A stretch of 34,254 nucleotides of DNA. Origin: a virus. Shown here piece after piece: positions 30,480 through 34,254 of this stretch (positions are counted from its first letter, which is position 1; every line of letters starts with the position of its first letter). Made by a program: the position numbers and the translations under genes. The notes under the pieces were generated by a model. It was not told the DNA's origin. It saw nothing but the letters and a program-made list of their open reading frames with translations, and ran no database searches. The DNA lies in IMG/VR virus record IMGVR_UViG_3300033149_006603, positions 1 to 34,254 of that record, one strand, 5' to 3'.

Positions 30480-31618
30480 ATGATGGTTTGCATCTTTTTA
30501 CTGGAGGTACTTCTGGGAAAGGAAATAATAATTTAATTTTTACAGGACATTCTAGTTTTGCCACAGATCATGATCATGGTACATTATCAACTGATCCTAC
30601 AATTTTCCTTCATTCTGTAACATCTCCAGATGAAGATAATCGTCAATATGGAAAAATTACTCACGACCAAACAGCATTTGAAATAGGATGTGGAGCGGGA
30701 TATCATTATTTTTCATTAGACGCCCTAGCCGCGAACGGAACAATAACACTCACAGGAAATATGCAAACAAATGATGCATTCACTGTTGGCGAGGAAAATG
30801 GTGGACTAGGTACTCAATTTATTGCAGATACAGATTTTGCTGTTGGCTCGGATGCAGAAGAAACCTGCGATAATATTGTAGCGGCTGTCAATGGATCTGC
30901 GGAAGGTGGAAACCTCACAGCACATAGAAATGGCGATACGGTTGTATTCGAGCATGATACTCCTGGAGCTGCTGGTAATGCTGCTATCCTTACTGAGGAT
31001 GTTGATGGAGGAGCTAACTTTAGTGTAACAGGTGCAGGGACATTAACAGGCGGTAGAGACGCCGTTACAGGTACTCCCGATGATAGTCCTAATTATTATT
31101 TTCCAGGTATAAGTGAGTTTGGTGGATACAGTTATTTTGAAAGTAGAACTTATTTACGAGATCAAAATTTTATTTATGATGGTACAATACTAGTGGGGGT
31201 TATCTCTGGTGAAAAAGATGATGGTATTCATATTTCATTGTATGATGCAGATGGTGGTGGGAATCATAATTTAATTGTTACTTCTTATGATAATAGGTTA
31301 ATTGATCATAATCATAGTACGGCATCAACTAATCCAACTCAATTTTGGCATTCTGCTTTAACTCCAGCAACAAATGATACAAGATGGGGTTCTATATGTC
31401 ATACGGGAGATGCAGTAAATGAAGGTGATTTTTTATTTGCTGTTGGATCAGGTTCAATAAAACTTGATGCATCTTTAAAAATCAAAACAACAGAAATTGA
31501 TGATACAGATTCCCCGTATTCATTATTGACAACAGATTATTTGTTATTTGTTGACACTACAAATGGAGCGGTTACAATTGATTTACCTTCTGCTCAACAG
31601 TCAATAATTGTATTATAA
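30437..31618 (+). pseudogene. Tail fibre, middle part in the -1 frame
   Basis: Continues the fibre: FSAYSLFGGFYQVVDDGLHL then FTGGTSGKGNNNLIFTGHSS, with glycine-rich beta repeats; the unit LI..(S/Y)..H.H.T.STNPT.F.HS appears twice. Near the end LLVDTTNGAVTIDLPSAQQS is the familiar start of a fibre tip domain, but the frame stops 4 codons later. The only start in this frame near the 5' end is TTG 30488, without a ribosome site, so it is not a convincing independent gene. A/T-rich codon use differs from the part upstream. Confidence 0.7.
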
Positions 31619-31722
31619 CTCCCCAAGCTGAACTGATTGATGGAAATGCTAATTTGGTAATTAATGCTGATTATGCAGCTGTTGAATTAGTTTCAGATGG
31701 TTCTAATTGGTTTACTTTGTAA
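31603..31722 (+). pseudogene. Tail fibre, C-terminal end in a third frame
   Basis: Reads NNCIITPQAELIDGNANLVI then NADYAAVELVSDGSNWFTL and TAA. This is the usual end of the fibre tip domain whose beginning (TIDLPSAQQS) ends the preceding frame. Between QQS and NN the normal stretch of roughly 15 residues (a GRIYTIKDxSGNA-type segment) is missing, so a deletion that is not a multiple of three is the likely cause. Confidence 0.75.
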
Positions 31723-31752
31723 GATTTTTATACGTAAAGGAGATATTTAACT

Positions 31753-32172
31753 ATGGCTTATTTCCCTTGGGATCCACCGCTTGAAACAGCAGAAAGTGAT
31801 CCAATTAGTCGGCATTTTGTTTCAGAATCTTTTTCTGCTGCAGATCAAGAGGACGGGACGACTTATTATTATATAGACATGGATGGTTTTCGATATTTTT
31901 CTATTCAAGTAGATGATACTCCAGGAGTGGCGGGAGATCAGACTTATACTATAGAAGCTACGAATCAAGATGATGGAACCGCTGCTGCCTCTTGTTCTTA
32001 TGATGATGTCACCAATGCTTGGCTAGGAGTCGCAAGTTTTGCTACCGATTTCTATGCCACCAGAGACACTCCTGTTGCTTGTAAATATATCAGAATTAAA
32101 GTTGTAAGAGCTAATGACGGAGAGGGCAACGAGGATGGTGCTTGGGATATTTATGTCAAAAAGCTTTATTAG
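31753..32172 (+). CDS. Hypothetical virion protein (139 aa)
   Basis: ATG with AAAGGAG upstream. A single beta-sandwich-like domain (YYYIDMDGFRYFSIQVDDTP, GDQTYTIEATNQDDGTAAAS, CKYIRIKVVRANDGEGNEDG) ends AWDIYVKKLY. The pattern resembles small phage proteins encoded beside fibres that measure a discoidin- or jelly-roll-like fold, though I cannot assign a family. It begins 30 bases after the fibre remnant ends and probably forms part of the same adsorption apparatus. Confidence 0.7.
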   Translation: MAYFPWDPPLETAESDPISRHFVSESFSAADQEDGTTYYYIDMDGFRYFSIQVDDTPGVAGDQTYTIEATNQDDGTAAASCSYDDVTNAWLGVASFATDFYATRDTPVACKYIRIKVVRANDGEGNEDGAWDIYVKKLY

Positions 32173-32214
32173 CGATTTGTAGGCCCTCTAGGGGCGGGGG
32201 GGGAAGGACTGAAA

Positions 32215-33411
32215 ATGGCTGTTTACGATACTTCTCAGGTTTTTAATAGAAAAACAAAAGAGTTGATGGGACCAGCTTCGATTGAGAGGGCGGTTACCGA
32301 TGTTCTTTGCGTAAGTCCAAATGGAGATGGATCAGATGGATCTAGTTGGACGAATGCCTATACGACGGTTCAGGACGCCCTAGATGCCGCTTCTACAGAC
32401 GGAGATGATTGTACTTTAATTTTAATATCTCCTCACACGACTTATTATGACATTAATACCACAGGAGATCCTACGTGGACCGGGAATTATATTTTAAAAG
32501 GCACACATAGAACCTGGGCAAAAATCAAGAACGACCATGCAAGTGCTACTTCTGTCATGAAATTTACGGGCAAAACTTCATTAATAGATTTAAATATAAA
32601 TCTTGGAACAAGCAATAATGGTGTAATTTTAACTCATGGTGGGTGGCGTGTATATAATTGTCAGTTTGTCGGAGAAGATTTAACAAGTGCAAAAGATGCG
32701 TTACAGATAACAGGAGCTTCTCAGATTAAGCATGGAAGACTCGTGGAGTGCAATTTCCGCGGCGAAGGTATGACGCATATGACTGGGATAAAACTTACGA
32801 AAGTCGCATGCAGTTATTTTAAAGATGCAAGAATACATAACTGTAAAACAGGAATTCAAATTGTAGATGCTGATTCTGATCATAATTTATTTAGATTTTT
32901 TGATGTCGGAAATTGTGGAATCGGATTTGATATTGATACAGGAGATGTTCAGGCGTTACAAGAAATATATTTTCATGATAATACGACGAATATAGATGAT
33001 GAAGTTAAAAACCATGCGTATGAAAACTTAATTGGTGCATTTCCAATCGTAGTTCTTCCGGATGATTTAACTGGAACAGTTGTTACTGCGGGCGCAGGTG
33101 CAAATAATTATGGGAATGATACGGAAATAATTGCGGCGAACGCAATTGATCAACCGTTTAAAATTGTTGGCGTGATACTTAATGTCGCTGCCGGGGAAAA
33201 ATATAAAATAAAATTATCCGCTGATTCAGGAAGCACATTTTTTGATGAATTTATGATCGAAGGTGCGACACAAACTTTCGCAAGACTTATTGCCTCTTCT
33301 CCATCTGGAACCGAATTTATACATAATACCGACACACGAATTTCCGCAAAAGCAAAAAGTGAAAGTGGAGGAAACAATATAAGCGTTTGGATAGCTGTTC
33401 AAAAGATATGA
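32215..33411 (+). CDS. Beta-helix tailspike-like protein (398 aa)
   Basis: ATG with a GGGGGAAGGA stretch upstream. After a short N-terminal adaptor, residues about 50-260 have the right-handed parallel beta-helix pattern (pectate-lyase-like): GSSWTNAYTTVQDALDAAST, then short rungs such as SLIDLNINLGTSNNGVIL, WRVYNCQFVGED, HGRLVECNFRGEGM, CSYFKDARIHNCKTGIQIVD and HNLFRFFDVGNCGIGFDID. The C-terminal about 110 residues form a beta domain (FKIVGVILNVAAGEKYKIKL). Spikes of this type bind or degrade surface polysaccharide; no clear catalytic residues can be picked. Confidence 0.78.
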   Translation: MAVYDTSQVFNRKTKELMGPASIERAVTDVLCVSPNGDGSDGSSWTNAYTTVQDALDAASTDGDDCTLILISPHTTYYDINTTGDPTWTGNYILKGTHRTWAKIKNDHASATSVMKFTGKTSLIDLNINLGTSNNGVILTHGGWRVYNCQFVGEDLTSAKDALQITGASQIKHGRLVECNFRGEGMTHMTGIKLTKVACSYFKDARIHNCKTGIQIVDADSDHNLFRFFDVGNCGIGFDIDTGDVQALQEIYFHDNTTNIDDEVKNHAYENLIGAFPIVVLPDDLTGTVVTAGAGANNYGNDTEIIAANAIDQPFKIVGVILNVAAGEKYKIKLSADSGSTFFDEFMIEGATQTFARLIASSPSGTEFIHNTDTRISAKAKSESGGNNISVWIAVQKI

Positions 33412-33422
33412 GAGGTTTGTAA

Positions 33423-34254
33423 ATGTCTCGATTTATAAAAAATACCCTACCGTATGAAAGAGCTAGCGGTTGCATTTTTAGTGAGCAGTTTGAATCGAAT
33501 TCTGCTGTTCGGGAAAATGGTGGAACATTGCAGGCGAACGCTTATTGCGAAGATGACGCTGTAGTTTTAGATGGTACTGGAGACAATATTTCTTATCCAG
33601 ATTCTGATAAATTTTCATTTGGAAATGGAGTGAGTGATAAGCCATTTAGTATTAGCTGTTGGATTTACATAAATTCCAATCCTTTTGGTGTTATCGGAAA
33701 AGGAACACATAATTTTGATTGTGAATTTGCCTTACTTACAGGAACACTGGGGAATTTGACTTTTTACTTAATGGATGAGTCTGTAGATAATTGCCGTATT
33801 GGCCAAAGAAGTTCGTCAGCCTGTGCTTCGGATAGGTGGATACACATAGTCGCGACCTATAACGGTGGTGGAGAAAGCTCTGATATGACGTTATATCTCA
33901 ATGGCTCTATTTTCGCTTCTGCAGATAGTTCTTCAAATCCAGGCTCTTATATGGCCATGGAAAATCTTGGCGCATCCTTGACAATAGGCGACTGTTATGA
34001 TGGAAGCCGGGACGCTAATGGAAAAATAAAAGATTTAAAAATTTGGGATAGGGAATTAACGCCCCTAGAAGTCGAAGCGATGTATAGTCGTACAATGAAT
34101 AAATATGAAGATAATCTTGTCTTAGATTTACAAATGGATTTGGATAGCCATGATCCGACCAATGATAGGACTTTGGATTCTTCAGTAAATAAAGCTCATG
34201 CCACTTTGGGTGCAGGTGATGGTGGAGCTACTACGCCTACAAAACTTACATATA
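33423..34254 (+). CDS. LamG/concanavalin-like adhesin (partial, runs off the window)
   Basis: ATG at 33423 after GAGG (MSRFIKNTLPYERASGC); open to the window end with no stop (277 codons seen). Residues about 40-215 form a LamG-like jelly roll: LDGTGDNISYPDSDKFSFGN, FSISCWIYINSNPFGVIGKG, RWIHIVATYNGG, MTLYLNGSIF, and the closing signature GKIKDLKIWDRELTPLEVEA plus MYSR. A second similar domain seems to begin after residue 225 (NLVLDLQMDLDSHDPTNDRT). Such domains bind glycans on the host surface. Last visible member of the adsorption cluster. Confidence 0.85.
   Translation, partial: MSRFIKNTLPYERASGCIFSEQFESNSAVRENGGTLQANAYCEDDAVVLDGTGDNISYPDSDKFSFGNGVSDKPFSISCWIYINSNPFGVIGKGTHNFDCEFALLTGTLGNLTFYLMDESVDNCRIGQRSSSACASDRWIHIVATYNGGGESSDMTLYLNGSIFASADSSSNPGSYMAMENLGASLTIGDCYDGSRDANGKIKDLKIWDRELTPLEVEAMYSRTMNKYEDNLVLDLQMDLDSHDPTNDRTLDSSVNKAHATLGAGDGGATTPTKLTY

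Noticed and set aside
30488-31618. Independent gene starting at TTG 30488
   Set aside because: No ribosome site, and the upstream sequence in the same frame continues fibre-like protein, so it is the middle of the broken fibre gene.
1-34254. tRNA genes, CRISPR arrays, reverse transcriptase or DGR, alternative genetic code
   Set aside because: No cloverleaf, spaced repeat array or RT motif was seen, and all three stop codons end convincing genes.

Overview
This window is a structural-gene region from the genome of a large tailed bacteriophage (Caudoviricetes, HK97-fold head). The order terminase large subunit, portal, prohead protease, scaffold-like protein, decoration-like protein, major capsid protein, then Ig-like, fibre-like, beta-helix and LamG-like proteins is a virion morphogenesis cluster. 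TAA, TAG and TGA all end genes, so the standard bacterial code fits. Most starts have a good Shine-Dalgarno sequence and several sigma70-type promoters are readable. The host cannot be named from the sequence; an insertion-sequence relic (tnpB) shows bacterial contact.

Layout. (1) 1-575: a 43-aa membrane protein on the minus strand, then a gene-poor stretch ending in a terminator and promoter for a 75-aa gene (576-803). (2) 800-3559, minus strand: six compact or overlapping genes. They include a ClpP-like serine protease with a signal peptide, a membrane-anchored twin CX3C mini-protein, another single-pass membrane protein, a zinc-ribbon protein and a zinc-ribbon protein with an ATP-grasp-like tail. 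Several look envelope-directed. (3) 3586-4284: an AT-rich control region between two outward-facing sigma70 promoters, packed with about a dozen TTAACTTC-type sites, palindromes and an 18-bp tandem repeat; it is a candidate origin or operator array. (4) 4311-12104: a small-terminase-like Cys-cluster protein, a 1667-aa multi-enzyme polyvalent protein (DEDDh exonuclease, permuted papain-like peptidase, MurG-like glycosyltransferase, HExxH metallopeptidase) and three Gly/Ala-rich hydrophobic proteins. (5) 12116-29233: terminase with an intein in its Walker B motif, a large unrecognised protein, a portal with a MuF-like tail, prohead protease, scaffold, decoration and capsid genes, and Ig-like and small structural proteins. 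(6) 29253-34254: fibre, spike and adhesin genes. The fibre gene is broken across three reading frames, and the last gene runs off the window.

Three near-identical intergenic modules (15834, 18635, 27624) each supply the stop codon of an upstream ORF, a small hairpin, A/T tracts and an extended -10 promoter whose start point falls on an ATG (leaderless). Two of them carry the first codons of a tnpB gene, and one is followed by a decayed tnpB directly upstream of the portal gene.

The least familiar parts are the multi-enzyme polyvalent protein with its repeated FGSG-type motif at module boundaries, the repeat-rich control region, the leaderless promoter modules, and the envelope-directed minus-strand gene set.
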